Positions 44,076 to 54,370 of a stretch of DNA of 64,000 bases are shown here, piece after piece. Within the stretch, counting starts at the first letter, position 1; every line of letters begins with the position of its first letter. The notes beneath the pieces were generated by a model, which was not told where the DNA came from, ran no database searches, and worked only from the letters and a program-made list of their open reading frames with translations. This DNA comes from Argyresthia goedartella (Eukaryota > Arthropoda > Insecta > Lepidoptera > Argyresthiidae), in assembly GCA_949825045.1 (NCBI GenBank), contig OX463815.1, positions 33,347,356 through 33,411,355 on the forward strand, read 5' to 3'. A program made the position numbers and the translations under genes.

Positions 44076-44724
44076 TTGTTTCCAAATTTATCTACCACCT
44101 TCGATGCTCACTTCTTTGGAAATACCTTCCCATTTTCAACCTTTTAGACGTTTCGACGAAGAATATATCAACCAAAACTTCTCTTCCAATCAGACACGGT
44201 GGCCTGAAGATCCGAAAAATCTGTGAGATGTGGCGCTCCCAGCTTTCTTATCGTCGGCCCGTAGCACTCGTGACATCTATGATACAATCATAAAGAAACC
44301 CATCGCTGCCGCTGCGGTGCAAGGGCATACCAAACACGGCTTCTCCTGCCAACGCAGCGCCAGCCGGTGGTCCCGTCATGCCAGTTTTAATGACGTCATC
44401 CGTCAAGCCCTTGCCAGATGTGGCGTGCCAGCAATCCTTGAGCCAAATGAGCTGGCACGCGACGATGCCAAGAGTCCAGACGGAATGATGCTCATTCCCT
44501 CGCAGAGCGGGAGGGTGCTGGTGTGGGACGCGAACTCCATAGTTACGCTGGCACCATGCTATCTACCAGCGACCTCAGCCACAGCCGGTACTGGGTCAGC
44601 AGCGGCAGAGACTGCAGAGCTGGCACCTAGATTGCTCAACGCATGCTCGATACGGCGAGGTATCGGTGCCAGCGTCTTGGGCACCCTCCCGCCCGGAAAC
44701 AATTTGGGTGGCATTTTTATTTGA
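44076..44724 (+). pseudogene. Retroelement polyprotein fragment with PDG/WDA motifs
   Basis: The first frame has SKFIYHLRCSLLWKYLPIFN then SLPIRHGGLKIRK. A frame change near 44225 leads to ALPAFLSSARSTRDIYDTII, ASFNDVIRQALARCGVPAIL, EPNELARDDAKSPDGMMLIP and GRVLVWDANSIVTLAP. The spaced PDG...P...G..L.WDA pattern is that of a C-terminal domain found on many metazoan retrotransposon polyproteins; it could be a PD-(D/E)xK-type fold, but that is inference. The remaining end of this protein type is seen at 6693-6932. The last part of the frame (44580-44724) drifts from the pattern. Confidence 0.6.
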
Positions 44725-45010
44725 GTCTAGTTTTAGTTTAGTTTTAACTTATACCTTTAATATAATAATTAAATTATCATTACAACCTTACCAGAAAATT
44801 TGACTCTGTACTGTAGTTTTATCGGATTATTCTGTACATTTTATCGAATCTCAATAATAACTTTAAGTTTTATCTGCTTGTTTTGGGCTTTTTAGTATAC
44901 AGCAGTTGGGTTTTTATGTTTTATAATAACATCATCTATAACCTGATTTTTCGTGGAAAATTACGAAAAATCTGTAAATGTTTATATTTTATTTATATAT
45001 TTATCAAACA
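44725..45010. other. AT-rich DNA
   Basis: Nothing recognised. Confidence 0.35.
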
Positions 45011-45333
45011 GTCAGAGTCAGAGTCATTTTTTTTATTGAATATAAATAAGTAAATAATCTTATTCAACGTCAAAATTATACTTACTTATAACTACAAGTC
45101 AATTTTTTTTATATAAAAAAAGACTACACCGTTTCGGAAGGTGGGCCTCGGAGTTAAGAAGAAACGGCAAGAAACTCCCCCATACCTTTTTTTTAAAAAA
45201 GTGACTTTACAACAGGTACTGGTTTCGGTCTAAGGAAATTCGCCGGCGAGTGATAGACTTGATCCATCGCCCCTCGTCGAATTTCTGTGCGCTGAGATGG
45301 TATGGACCATGCAGTTTTGTCATCTAAGTATTC

Positions 45334-46312
45334 CTTCCTTGTGTGCAAGACTGTTTTTATAGGTTGAAGATTCTGTACAAGATGAGGCCGTATTTGGGGT
45401 TAACGTTGCGAATACAATTGACTGAGTCACTGGTTCTGTCTAAACTGAATTACATGGATACGGTTATTGGTCCGCGACTTTTGGCAAAAACCAAAAAGTT
45501 AGTGCAACGCGTACAGAATGCTTGCGCGCGATTCAATTCTGATATTCCGTTAAGGTATCACGTGACCCCATACCTAAATAAACATACAATTTTAAAATTG
45601 CATCATCGTCGAAAGCTTCACTTGGCGTGTCTTTTGTTCGGGGTGATGAAATATAAGGAGCCAAATTATCTTTTTGAGAAACTTTCATTTAAGTCGAGGC
45701 ACCATGTGTCCCGCCAATGCTCAACGCAGCTCGCTACAGAGCGGCACAGCTCTGCTGCCTTTAGAGGGAGCTTCCGCTATGCTGCGACCAAGTGTTGGAA
45801 TAATATCCCTCCACCAATCAGAAACCTGCGTTGTTTATACGGATTTAAATGCACGTTGAGAAAATTCATTTTTGAGCATCAAAAATTCGAAGAGTCTATA
45901 CGAAATGACAATATAACAGCGCAATATAACTGACCATATATCATATGAAATTGTGACCTTTAATATTTATACTGTTTTATATTTATATAGATTTATTTTA
46001 TACCTTTAATTTAACCTGTTACCAATTATAAAGTCTGAATATTCATGTCTAACTATGTTTCTCTTTTAAAATGGTTTTCCTTCTGCCTGTGTTTATAAAT
46101 GTTTACACAAAAGTGCACATTGTTGTGCGTGTTGTCACCCGTCGGTCACAACGGAAGACCAGCGCTGATTGTTCGCATTCAGCATATGCTGAGTTGAGGC
46201 TGGCTTGTGACAGGAAATATTCTTATGTACCTAGTTGTTCAATATTGACTCCTATTTTTGTTTCCTGTTACAAATAAACTTCTTTCTTTCTTTCTTTCTT
46301 TCTTCTTTCTTA
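45334..46312 (+). mobile_element. 5'-truncated LINE inserted in the minus-strand LINE
   Basis: It starts directly in ORF2 (45343-45933: YLGLTLRIQLTESLVLSKLN, KLVQRVQNACARF, FRYAATKCWNNIPPPIRNLR), followed by a 3'UTR and a TTTC-repeat tail (46280-46312). The coding part is the C-terminal third after RT. Flanks resemble a short duplication around TTCCTT/TTTCTT. A relative of this family lies on the minus strand at 53400-53585. Confidence 0.8.
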
Positions 46313-46314
46313 AT

Positions 46315-46551
46315 ACTATAATAGGACTTTCTTATCAGCTCATTTTTAACATAGTTTTTGAACCTCTTTTCAGGAAGGATTAATGATTCCTGTGGTATTA
46401 TATTGTAGAAGCGAATACAGTGCCCCATGAATGATGTGCCTACTTTACTTAGTCTAAATAATGGTAGTGCTAACCTATTTTTATTTCTAGTGTTAATTGT
46501 ATGGCTATCACCTACAATTTTAAATAAATCTATGTTTTTTCTTACATGCAT
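46315..46551 (-). pseudogene. LINE ORF2 C-terminal piece
   Basis: The frame has HVRKNIDLFKIVGDSHTINT, LALPLFRLSKVGTSFMGHCI and NELIRKSYYSIK, as in the jockey-like ORF2 at 22067-22561. The reading then runs into the inserted LINE's tail (KEERKKERKK is encoded by GAAA repeats). Confidence 0.8.
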
Positions 46552-46624
46552 GATATTCTCGTATATATATTGACAGGTAACCGTATGTATATTAATTTCT
46601 TTGAATTTTTCTCTTAATGATTCT

Positions 46625-47518
46625 CTAGCATCTAATTGATATATCGCCCTGATCGTCCTTTTTTTGTAAGAAAAATATCGTATTTATATCTGCTGCTCTC
46701 CCCCAGGGCAATATTCCATAAGACATAATACTATGAAAATAACAGAAGTAAACCAATCTGGCAGTTTCAACATCTGTAAGATATCTGATTTGTCTGACCG
46801 CAAAAGCGGCTGAGCTAAGTCTTCGTGCGAGATTAGTTATGTGAGGACCCCATTGAAGTTTCGAATCTATAGTGATTCCGAGAAAGATTGTGTCTTCAAC
46901 GAGGTCCAATCTTTCAGATCCTATTCTAACACTGCTTTCAACCTGTCGTACATTAGGCAAACAAAATTTGATACATTTAGTCTTCTTTGAGTTAAATAAC
47001 AGGTTGTTTACATTGAACCAACTTAACACATGAGAGAGTGTACTATTTGCGTGGTCTAGAATTTCTTCTTGTCTTTTCACCTTGAAAATAATAGATGTGT
47101 TATCAGCAAATAGAACAATCTGAGTCATTTTTTCCACCATATAAGGCAGGTCATTCATGTACACTAAGAAAAGGAACGGACCTAAGATAGAACCCTGGGG
47201 TACACCAATATTCATATGGGTTCCAGTGGACTTGCATCTGTTTATATCAACTTTTAGTAATCTTTCCATTAAATAAGATTCCATTAATTTTAACGCATTA
47301 TCTTTGATACCATAGTGTTGAAGTTTGAGCAAAAGAGTTTGATGGCCCACACAGTCAAAGGCCTTGGAAAGATCACAGAAAATACCAACCGCATCCTGTG
47401 ATCCTTCCCACGCACTATAAATGTGTTCTACTAGCGCTACTCCGGCGTCTGTTGTTGATCTGCCTTTAGTGAATCCGAACTGTTTTTGTGGAGTAGCCCA
47501 GATGCATTGAAGTGACAT
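46625..47518 (-). pseudogene. LINE reverse transcriptase with FADN in place of FADD
   Basis: The frame has QFGFTKGRSTTDAG, GIFCDLSKAFDCVGHQTLLL, IGVPQGSILGPFLFLVYMND, QIVLFADNTSIIF and FLGITIDSKLQWGPHI. This is an RT palm and thumb of jockey type, but the second catalytic Asp of the F/Y-A-D-D motif is Asn (codon AAC near 47108). The earlier RT motifs are missing because of a deletion near 47510, where the frame also changes. Confidence 0.85.
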
Positions 47519-48177
47519 ATCATAACCGATAAATATTCAGTCTTTTTCATGCTAAGAAGTTTAAATGTTTTAACTATAGCTATAGAGCCTATTGGCTTGA
47601 AGTTAAAGCCATCCTTGTTTTGGGGCACATTTTCAACCAAGTAATCTAAAGACTTTTCAGAAGAGGATTGTAGTGCTTCTGTTGTTATTATTGGTATGGT
47701 GCTGAAGAACTTTTCAAATGCGTTAGCAACGTCTTCGTTTGATGAGAATAATTGGTCGTTAACTTTTAAATTAAAACTAGATTCACTAGACCTAACCTTG
47801 CCTGTCTCTTTTTTAATAATGTTCCATGTAGTTTTAATTTTGTCGCCAGAAGCTTTGATTTTATTGTTAAGATGTAGGCACTTGGCTTTGTGGCAGTCTT
47901 TCCTAAAATTTTTAGAATAATTTTTGACAAAGACGTTAAACTCAGGACTGTGATCATAGGATCTTTGCTCATACAATTCATATAGTCTGGACCTGCTCTG
48001 TCTTAAATCCTCTGTTGCACATTCAGAGAATTTTGATTTGTTGTCCGAGCTCACTTTTGTCAGATTAAAAACCTTTTCAAATTCCGCAGTTACAGATTTG
48101 AAGAAGCTGGAATATAATGTGTTCGGATCTTCACAGTAAGGTGTTAACGGTAGACTTGACACTAGTCTTAAATACAT
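47437..48177 (-). pseudogene. LINE ORF2 linker between endonuclease and RT
   Basis: A charged, helical stretch (SRSRLYELYEQRSYDHSPEF; YSKNFRKDCHKAKCLHLNNK; KIKTTWNIIKKETGK; DVANAFEKFFSTI) typical of the region after the endonuclease and before RT in jockey-like ORF2. The last 70 or so codons run past the deletion and out of frame. Confidence 0.7.
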
Positions 48178-48299
48178 CAGTTACATCACGAAAACTATTG
48201 AGAATTGTGCGTGATACTGGCATTCATGCGTACTAGGTAAAGTGCATATTCTCTTAGTAGTAGTATTAGTGGGTACATGGTCATTTCACAAAGTGGCGA

Positions 48300-48479
48300 A
48301 CAAGAGTCAGAGACGGGCAAACCCGTCGGTTATCTAGTTTTTTTCATAGCTCGGGTCGAATTCCAATCACGGCACTAAGGAAGATTTTTTGAGTTTGGTT
48401 TTCAAATTAATACGGGTGATTGTATCTTTTAATTGAGTGGGTAGGCTGTTGAGCAACCGTTGTTTAATTAATTTAACTA
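48300..48479 (-). pseudogene. LINE C-terminal fragment
   Basis: On the minus strand: KLIKQRLLNSLPTQLKDTIT then RINLKTKLKKS, resembling the last residues of LINE ORF2 (LLNxLP...FK-x-x-LK). It is cut by the Tc1-type element at 48480. Confidence 0.4.
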
Positions 48480-49049
48480 CACTGGCCTGCAAAACTAAAT
48501 ATCACACTTTTGAAATTGCGATAACTTTTGAAGTGAACAAAAATATACTTTCAAAATAAAAAGAACTCGAAAAACAGTTTATAATAATATTCATTTATTT
48601 CAGACATAAGTCCATAGTGTTAGTAACAATATCTTAAAGTCAGTGGTTTCAGTGTTAGTGGTTTGACAACAACAAATATAATAAGCAAGTACATAAATTA
48701 AATATCTACATCCTGGTGTGGAGCTGCACCCAATGTTTTAACATTGGGGAGTCCCACCGGTCTATGAAGACACTCAGGATCCTGTTGGTGCTGCCGCGGA
48801 GGCGCGCCATCATGGAGGCGCTCCGTTTTCTCATTATAGCATAAAAGACATCCGTAAGCGCCCCGCAAACATTCCAGAGGCACTGCAAATCCGCGGCAGT
48901 CGCAGCAGAACCCTAAATGCGTTATGTTATGTTTGTACTAGTCACAAAGAAAGCTGATATTTTTTTCTATAAAACATTTTTTATTTCAAATCTCTAACTT
49001 CTATAGTTAGGGAAAAAAAAGGTGTAGTACTTAGTTTTGCAGGCCAGTG
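48480..49049. mobile_element. Tc1/mariner-type non-autonomous element, 570 bp
   Basis: The ends CACTGGCCTGCAAAACTAA (48480-48498) and its inverse (49031-49049) match perfectly over 19 bp and are flanked by TA on both sides (48478-48479, 49050-49051). No transposase frame is present; short frames at 48698-48888 are not transposase-like. Confidence 0.85.
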
Positions 49050-49051
49050 TA

Positions 49052-49480
49052 TTTAAAACTAACTTAGTCCAATATAAAGAAGTGGCAAATACGAAGTCTA
49101 CTAAGAATATGAATATTTGAACTTGAACTTGAACTATGGTGTATCATTCATAGCTTGTGCAAGATTGGTATTAATTCCCGCTCTCGCCTTCTAAAGTTCT
49201 TTATTTTGATACCCCAATCGAGAGTATTGAAAATAGTGTGCTTAGCCCGCTTATTAAAGATTATAAACTCCGCCATGTTTTTTATTGTATGTACCCAGTG
49301 ATCATCGCAAATCTAATGACGTAATCATTTATGAATATTAGTTGAGCCGTTGATTAGTTACGAGGAAAAAGAGGGATGGACACACTACATACATACATAT
49401 ATATAGACAGGTAAAACGCATACTTTCCTTTTTTAACCGACTTAAAAAAAGGAAGGGGTTCTCAATTCGGTTGTTTTTTT
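49052..49480. other. Unassigned DNA with a short TTGAAC run
   Basis: TTGAACTTGAACTTGAAC near 49116-49134 may be a LINE tail. A minus-strand stretch 49150-49300 looks weakly coding but is unrecognised. Confidence 0.35.
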
Positions 49481-49882
49481 AGGGTTCCGTACCCGAAGGG
49501 TTCCAAACGGGACCCTATTACTAAGACTTCGCTGTCCGTCCGTCCGTCCGTCCGTCTGTCACCAGGCTGTATCTCACGAACCGTGATAGCTAGAGAGTTG
49601 AAATTTTCACAGATTATGTATTTCTGTTGCCGCTATAACAACAAATACTAAAAAACAGGATAAAATAAATATTTAAGGGGGCTCCCATACAACAATACCA
49701 CATATAAACTTATGGATACACCTGGTTACGTACATGGAGTGTGAAAGTAACCGCACCAATAACTTTGTAAACAATATTTTGCTGTGTAAAATCCAAACTA
49801 TTCACTCCACACCATCACTTCCATCGAACGGTGGTACGGAACCCTTCGTGTGCGATTTAGACTCGCACTTGACCGGTTTTTT
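49481..49882 (+). repeat. GTCC-run interspersed repeat, full copy
   Basis: It starts AGGGTTCCGTACC, has a GTCCGTCCGTCC run near 49535-49560, then CTGTATCTCACGAACCGTGA, and ends CTCGCACTTGACCGGTTTTT. An inverted copy lies at 51550-51965 and fragments at 4232 and 44028. Such repeats are widespread in moth and butterfly genomes; the superfamily is not visible from sequence. Confidence 0.75.
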
Positions 49883-50110
49883 AATGTTTGTTACCTCAAA
49901 ACTGGTACTATTTATGCATCGTTTTTTTTAAATTAAATGGTTGATCATCCAGAGTGGTCCCATTTTTTGAAAATAAGAAATCGGCCTAGTAGCTTTTGAG
50001 AATTGAAAAAAAAAAAGCAAAAATTGCGCATAATTGCTTTACTGTGACTTATCAGTGGTAGTTAAGGTCATTTTCGTAAGATTAATTCTGTCTATAAGTA
50101 CCTTATATTC
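49883..50110. other. AT-rich DNA
   Basis: Nothing recognised. Confidence 0.35.
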
Positions 50111-50615
50111 GTTTATCTACACACGAATCATAAACCCTCTTTACTGCGTATAAAAACCGCACGTTAAGATCAGCATAATGTTAAACTACTTGGTAAAAAC
50201 TCATTTCATATCTGGAAAATTACACATTATGACCATAATGTGTAATTTTTCTACATATTATGACATTCAAATTTCGAACGCCGACGCCCGCCTGCTTGCC
50301 GCCCCTAGTTTGTCTGTAAAGTTGGTACTGACATTCAAATTTCGAACGCCGACGCCCGCCTGCGTGAAGTTGGTACTACAGAACAAGCTAAACAACTGCA
50401 GAGCCACAATGCCGGTCAAACATGCGGTTCCTGAACACATCAAAGAGAGCTTATGATATGTGTGTAGATAAACTAGTGTTTGTAACTTTACATAATTAGG
50501 CATTAAAACTCTCGAGTGATATTATTATGAAACTCGCCTACCGGCTCGTTTCTTAAACCCACTCTCGAGTATTAATGCCCTCCATTATGTAGCAGTCAAA
50601 TAAACTACTATTATA
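50111..50615 (-). repeat. Seven-copy repeat family, copy E (complete)
   Basis: Same plan and orientation as copy A. The palindrome at 50215-50255 uses ATTACACATTATG against CATAATGTGTAAT, whereas copy D uses CTACACATAATG with its matching partner. Confidence 0.8.
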
Positions 50616-50815
50616 TTGTCATGTTTTACGTTTGGACTTGACGGTCAGACAAACAGATTTCGTAGACTTGTTTTCATGTATTTTGACGACATCCGCTTCC
50701 GGGGAGAATGAAATTGGGCTTGGTTTTTTTAAACGCTTTTTTTAAAGTGGTGTTAAGTGGTGTGGAGCTTAATATAAGAAGCAACATATAACGCTCCACA
50801 TGGCGTAACATATGT

Positions 50816-51030
50816 CCACCCAAATGGCCGAGTCGGCAGTGACCCTGCCGACGAAGCCAAGGGTCCCGGGTTCGAGTCCCGGTGGGGGCAAATATTTGTT
50901 TGATGAGAATGGATGTTTGCACCCTAGTCATGGTTGTTTATCTATCTAAGCATATTATTTATCTATATAAGTATCTGTATCGTTGTCTAGTACCCAAGAT
51001 ACAAGGAATCCTAGTTTGCGGCTAGATCAA
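50816..51030 (+). repeat. tRNA-derived SINE
   Basis: Box A TGGCCGAGTCGG, box B GGTTCGAGTCC, then ACCCTAGTCATGGTTGTT and AAGGAATCCTAGTTTGCGG. Very close to 6052-6310. The frame 50674-50931 (minus) is a shadow of it. Confidence 0.8.
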
Positions 51031-51549
51031 CAATATAACTACAAATTCATTGCAAAAACATTTTAAAAAAGTCGGTCCCTTAATGTTCCAACTAAAGAGA
51101 AGAAAACAAACTTTAAATATAATCAACCCCATAAATTTAGTTATCACTACACAATTAATGTGAATTACATCATGCCTGAAACGTGTTACTTGATGGTGGA
51201 ATGGGGATGAAACCCTTTCTATCTTTTAGCCTCAGAGCAATAGTTAATATAGTTGTGCTTTCAATCATTCTCTTAAGCAGCAGCATTCTATAGTCCAACA
51301 CGACGCAAGAGGGCCACAAATAGAAAATTCAACATCTCTATGTAGGTCGCGCCATTTCCTCGCCGACAACAGATGGGAACCCATTCGGTGCTCGTTCAGA
51401 GGAACGTATCCGTTGATTGTGACCGTTTGTTCTGGGGCCTTCTATTGACAATGAAGTGGTTCTGCGACGATGCGATGACGCTTGCTTTACATCCTGATCC
51501 AAAATGAGAACGAAAAGACTTATTCCAGAGGCGTCAAACTAAAGTCATT
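51031..51549. other. No gene recognised
   Basis: No open frame above 60 codons and no recognised repeat. Confidence 0.35.
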
Positions 51550-51965
51550 TAAAAACCGACCAAGTGTAAGTCGGAATCGCGCACGAAGGCTTCCGTACCA
51601 CTTTACAATGGTAGGGATGGTGTGGAGTGAATAGTTTGGATTTTACACAGCAAAATGTTGTTTACAAAGTTATTGGTGCTGCTACTTTCACACTATATAT
51701 ATACGTAACCAGGTGCATTTAAAAGTTTGTATGTGGTATTGAAATAATTGTTGTATGGAGCCCCCTTCAATATTTATTTTATTCTGTTTTTTAGTATTTG
51801 TTCTTACAGCGGTAACAGAAATACATCACCTGTGAAAATTTCAACTGTCTAACTACCACGACTCATGAGGTACAGCCTGGTGACAGACGGACAGACAGAA
51901 AGACAGACAGCGAAGTCCTAGAAAGAGGTTTGTGTTTTTACCCTTTGGGTTCGAAACCCCAAAAA
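51550..51965 (-). repeat. GTCC-run interspersed repeat, inverted copy
   Basis: Reverse complement of 49481-49882, from AAAAACCGACCAAGTG to the GACAGACGGACAGACAG run and beyond, with more divergence near the last 50 bp. Confidence 0.7.
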
Positions 51966-52546
51966 TGAGCATGAAAACAGAACCTTTGGTAACTGGACAA
52001 ATTTCAATTTGTCAGTTTACTTCGCTAATTAGTTAGTATTGATGCCTTTAGAATTCGACCGGAAGACACCCTATTTTTAGATGACGCCTTTGTGCTCACA
52101 TTGAGGAGAGATATCTGATATGTTTGAGGTGGCTGTTTGTGTCTCTAAGAGCATGGTTCATAATGCGCTAGATATGTATTGAGACCCCAAAGATAAAACG
52201 GGAGCCAATTTACTTATCTGTCAAAGATGACCTACACCACAAAATATGTAAGCACGGGTTTAAAAATTGACTAGATATTAGTACAAAATATAATTTGCGT
52301 TGATAGCCATCTTGGAGTTCAGAGCAGTTGTCTGGCGACTATTCTCTATGATTCTACGCTCAATACCGTACCCAAATAGAGCGAATTTAGGGTCTGTTCG
52401 TGAAGCATCTTAACTACAAAGCTAGGTTTCTATCTAACGACTATGCCGAATCTTGCTCACGTCACAAGGTAGGCGATTTCATCGATATGCTATTTTTGTA
52501 CGACCCATTAAATGGTAAGTTCGACTGCGGAGATCCTCTCAAACAT
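51966..52546. other. No gene recognised
   Basis: No open frame above 60 codons. Confidence 0.35.
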
Positions 52547-52800
52547 AGAATAGAATAGAATATCAATTTATTGACTGTAACAATACACATCACACAAGTT
52601 TAGGCCATATAGGCATTATAAGTATCTACACAGAGAAAATAAAAATTCTAAATTAAATAATTATGGCTTTAAGTACACGGAAAAAAATATACAAAAATGA
52701 CCAAATACACCATGCGGTGTGTACCGCAACAGCGAATGTGTTTCGACTCAGCATGTGTTGCAGGACTTGCAGCAAGTCCTGCAACGCTGATATTCTGTCG
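52547..52800 (-). repeat. LINE 3'UTR fragment with hairpin and ATTCT tail
   Basis: On the minus strand a hairpin (52749-52789) is followed by an AT-rich 3'UTR and a tail of TATTC units (52547-52562). Same plan as 15574-15770. The 60-codon frame 52663-52845 is not a gene. Confidence 0.65.
52749..52789 (-). ncRNA. 3'UTR hairpin, form CAGC-ATGT-stem-GCTG
   Basis: CAGC/GCTG outer pairs, the same ATGT bulge as at 15698-15738, then a perfect 14-bp inner stem (GTTGCAGGACTTGC and its inverse) that is different in sequence from the other copy beyond the GTT/AAC pairs. Confidence 0.7.
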
Positions 52801-52904
52801 GTACCTAAATATCGTGCGTGTAAATCATCTATGGGTGGGCGTTAAATAACTTTATAAATACTTTATAAAATAATATGTAAAGAGAGAAATAAATTAATAA
52901 ATAA

Positions 52905-53297
52905 TAGTAGTTTATGTGAGTGCTACATAATGGAGGGCAATAATATCACTAGTTTATCTACACACATATCATAGGCTCTCTTTGATGTGTTCAGGAACCG
53001 CATGTTTGACCGGCATTGTGGCTCTGCAGATGTTTAGCTTGTTCACGCAGGCGGGCGTCGGCGTTCGAAATTTTAATGTCAATACCAACTTCACAGACAA
53101 ACTAGGGGTGGCACGCAGGCGGGCGTCGGCGTTCGAAATTTGAATGTCATAATATGTAGAAAAATTATACTTTATGGTCATAATGTCTAATTTTTCAGAT
53201 AAGAAATGAGTTTTTACCAAGTAGTTTAACATTATGCTGATCGTAACGTGCGGTTTTTGTTCGCAGTAAAGAGGTTTTATGATAGGTGTGTAAATAA
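52905..53297 (+). repeat. Seven-copy repeat family, copy F (internal deletion in head)
   Basis: It starts TAGTAGTTTATGTGAGTGC but jumps from GGAGGGCAATAATATCAC to CTAGTTTATCTACACAC, losing the head hairpin. The rest is present to GTGTGTAAATAAA. Confidence 0.75.
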
Positions 53298-53399
53298 ACA
53301 AAATAAATGTGTGCTTTGTCTAAGTATAAAGTACATAAATACGAAAAACTAAATTATAAAAGTGTCATCCGACTTAGGACGATGACAGGGTGACATTAT
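53298..53399. other. AT-rich DNA
   Basis: Nothing recognised; may be the 3'UTR of the adjacent LINE fragment. Confidence 0.3.
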
Positions 53400-53585
53400 T
53401 TTGCCAACTACACGACGAACGCGAGAGCTCATCGGGACTGAGTCAAACATTTGTTTTTTGGAGCTGTAAAAAATGTTTTTTACACTAAATTTTAAAATGA
53501 GCAATAGATTTTAGATATAGCTTTAGATCACGGATTGGTGGCGGCAGATTGTTCCAGCATTTCGTTGCTAAATATCTGAATACAC
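53400..53585 (-). pseudogene. LINE C-terminal fragment (45334 family)
   Basis: On the minus strand: YLATKCWNNLPPPIRDLKLY then LKSIAHFK, matching AATKCWNNIPPPIRNLRCLY of the LINE at 45334-46312. Confidence 0.65.
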
Positions 53586-53699
53586 ATATATGGTTTAATG
53601 TACCCAACAACGAACCTGTCGTACACCATTCTTGTATTTACCTAAATTCACATCCAACCACGCACAAAATTCCCCATTTATTCGCATGCCCTCGCTTTA

Positions 53700-54175
53700 T
53701 TAGTAGTTTATGTGACTGCTGCATAATGGAGGGCATTAAAACTCGTGAGTAGGTTTATGAAACGAGCCGAAGGCGAGTTTCATAGTAATATCACTCGAGA
53801 GTTTTAATGCCTAATTATGTACAGTTACATACACTAGTTTGTGTGATGTGTTCAGGAACCGCATGTTTGACCGGCATTGTGGTTCTGCAATTGTTTAGCT
53901 TGTTCTTTAGTACCAACTTCACGCAGACGGGCGTCGGCGTTCGAAATTTGAATGTCAGTACCAACTTCACAGACAAACTAGGGACGGCACGCGGGTGGGC
54001 GTCGGCGTTCGAAATTTGAATGTCATTATATGTAGAAAAACTACACATAATGACCATAATGTGTAGTTTTCCAGATACGAAACAAGTTTTTACCAAGTAG
54101 TTTAACATAATGCTGATCGTAACGTGCGGTTTTTGAACGCAGTAAAGAGGGTTTATGATACGTGTGTAGATAAAA
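53700..54175 (+). repeat. Seven-copy repeat family, copy G (lacks the inner inverted repeat)
   Basis: Nearly identical to copy D but missing about 29 bp (the inner TATCTACACACATATCATAA segment), so ACTAGTTT is followed directly by GTGTGATGTGTTC. Confidence 0.8.
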
Positions 54176-54370
54176 TAATGAATTCTCATCCATCAATTTT
54201 TTTGACCCATCACGTAAAGTATTTAAAATTAAAGTTCTCTCACTCATCACCGCGCAAGAATGAATTTCTATACCGTTATGTTATCGCTGTGGAAAAAATA
54301 TTAAGCCCTCTACCCCTATCATACCTCCCCCCTACTTCTTTCTCCTCTCCAACCTCATGAAATATGGACA

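Larger units (their letters stand above)
45011..48180 (-). mobile_element. Jockey-like LINE, 5'-truncated, split by another LINE
   Basis: Right to left: endonuclease-RT linker (48177-47437), RT (47518-46625), C-terminus (46551-46315), then after a foreign LINE (45334-46312) the last residues (KEYLDDKTAW, 45335-45305), a 3'UTR, and a tail of TGACTC units (45011-45025). It belongs with the plus-strand fragment at 22040-22794. The catalytic loop reads FADN and the RT start is deleted, so it is dead. Confidence 0.8.

Noticed and set aside
47437..47500. Single continuous RT protein joining the linker and RT frames
   Set aside because: The frames overlap in different phases and the first RT motifs are missing; a deletion with frameshift explains it better.
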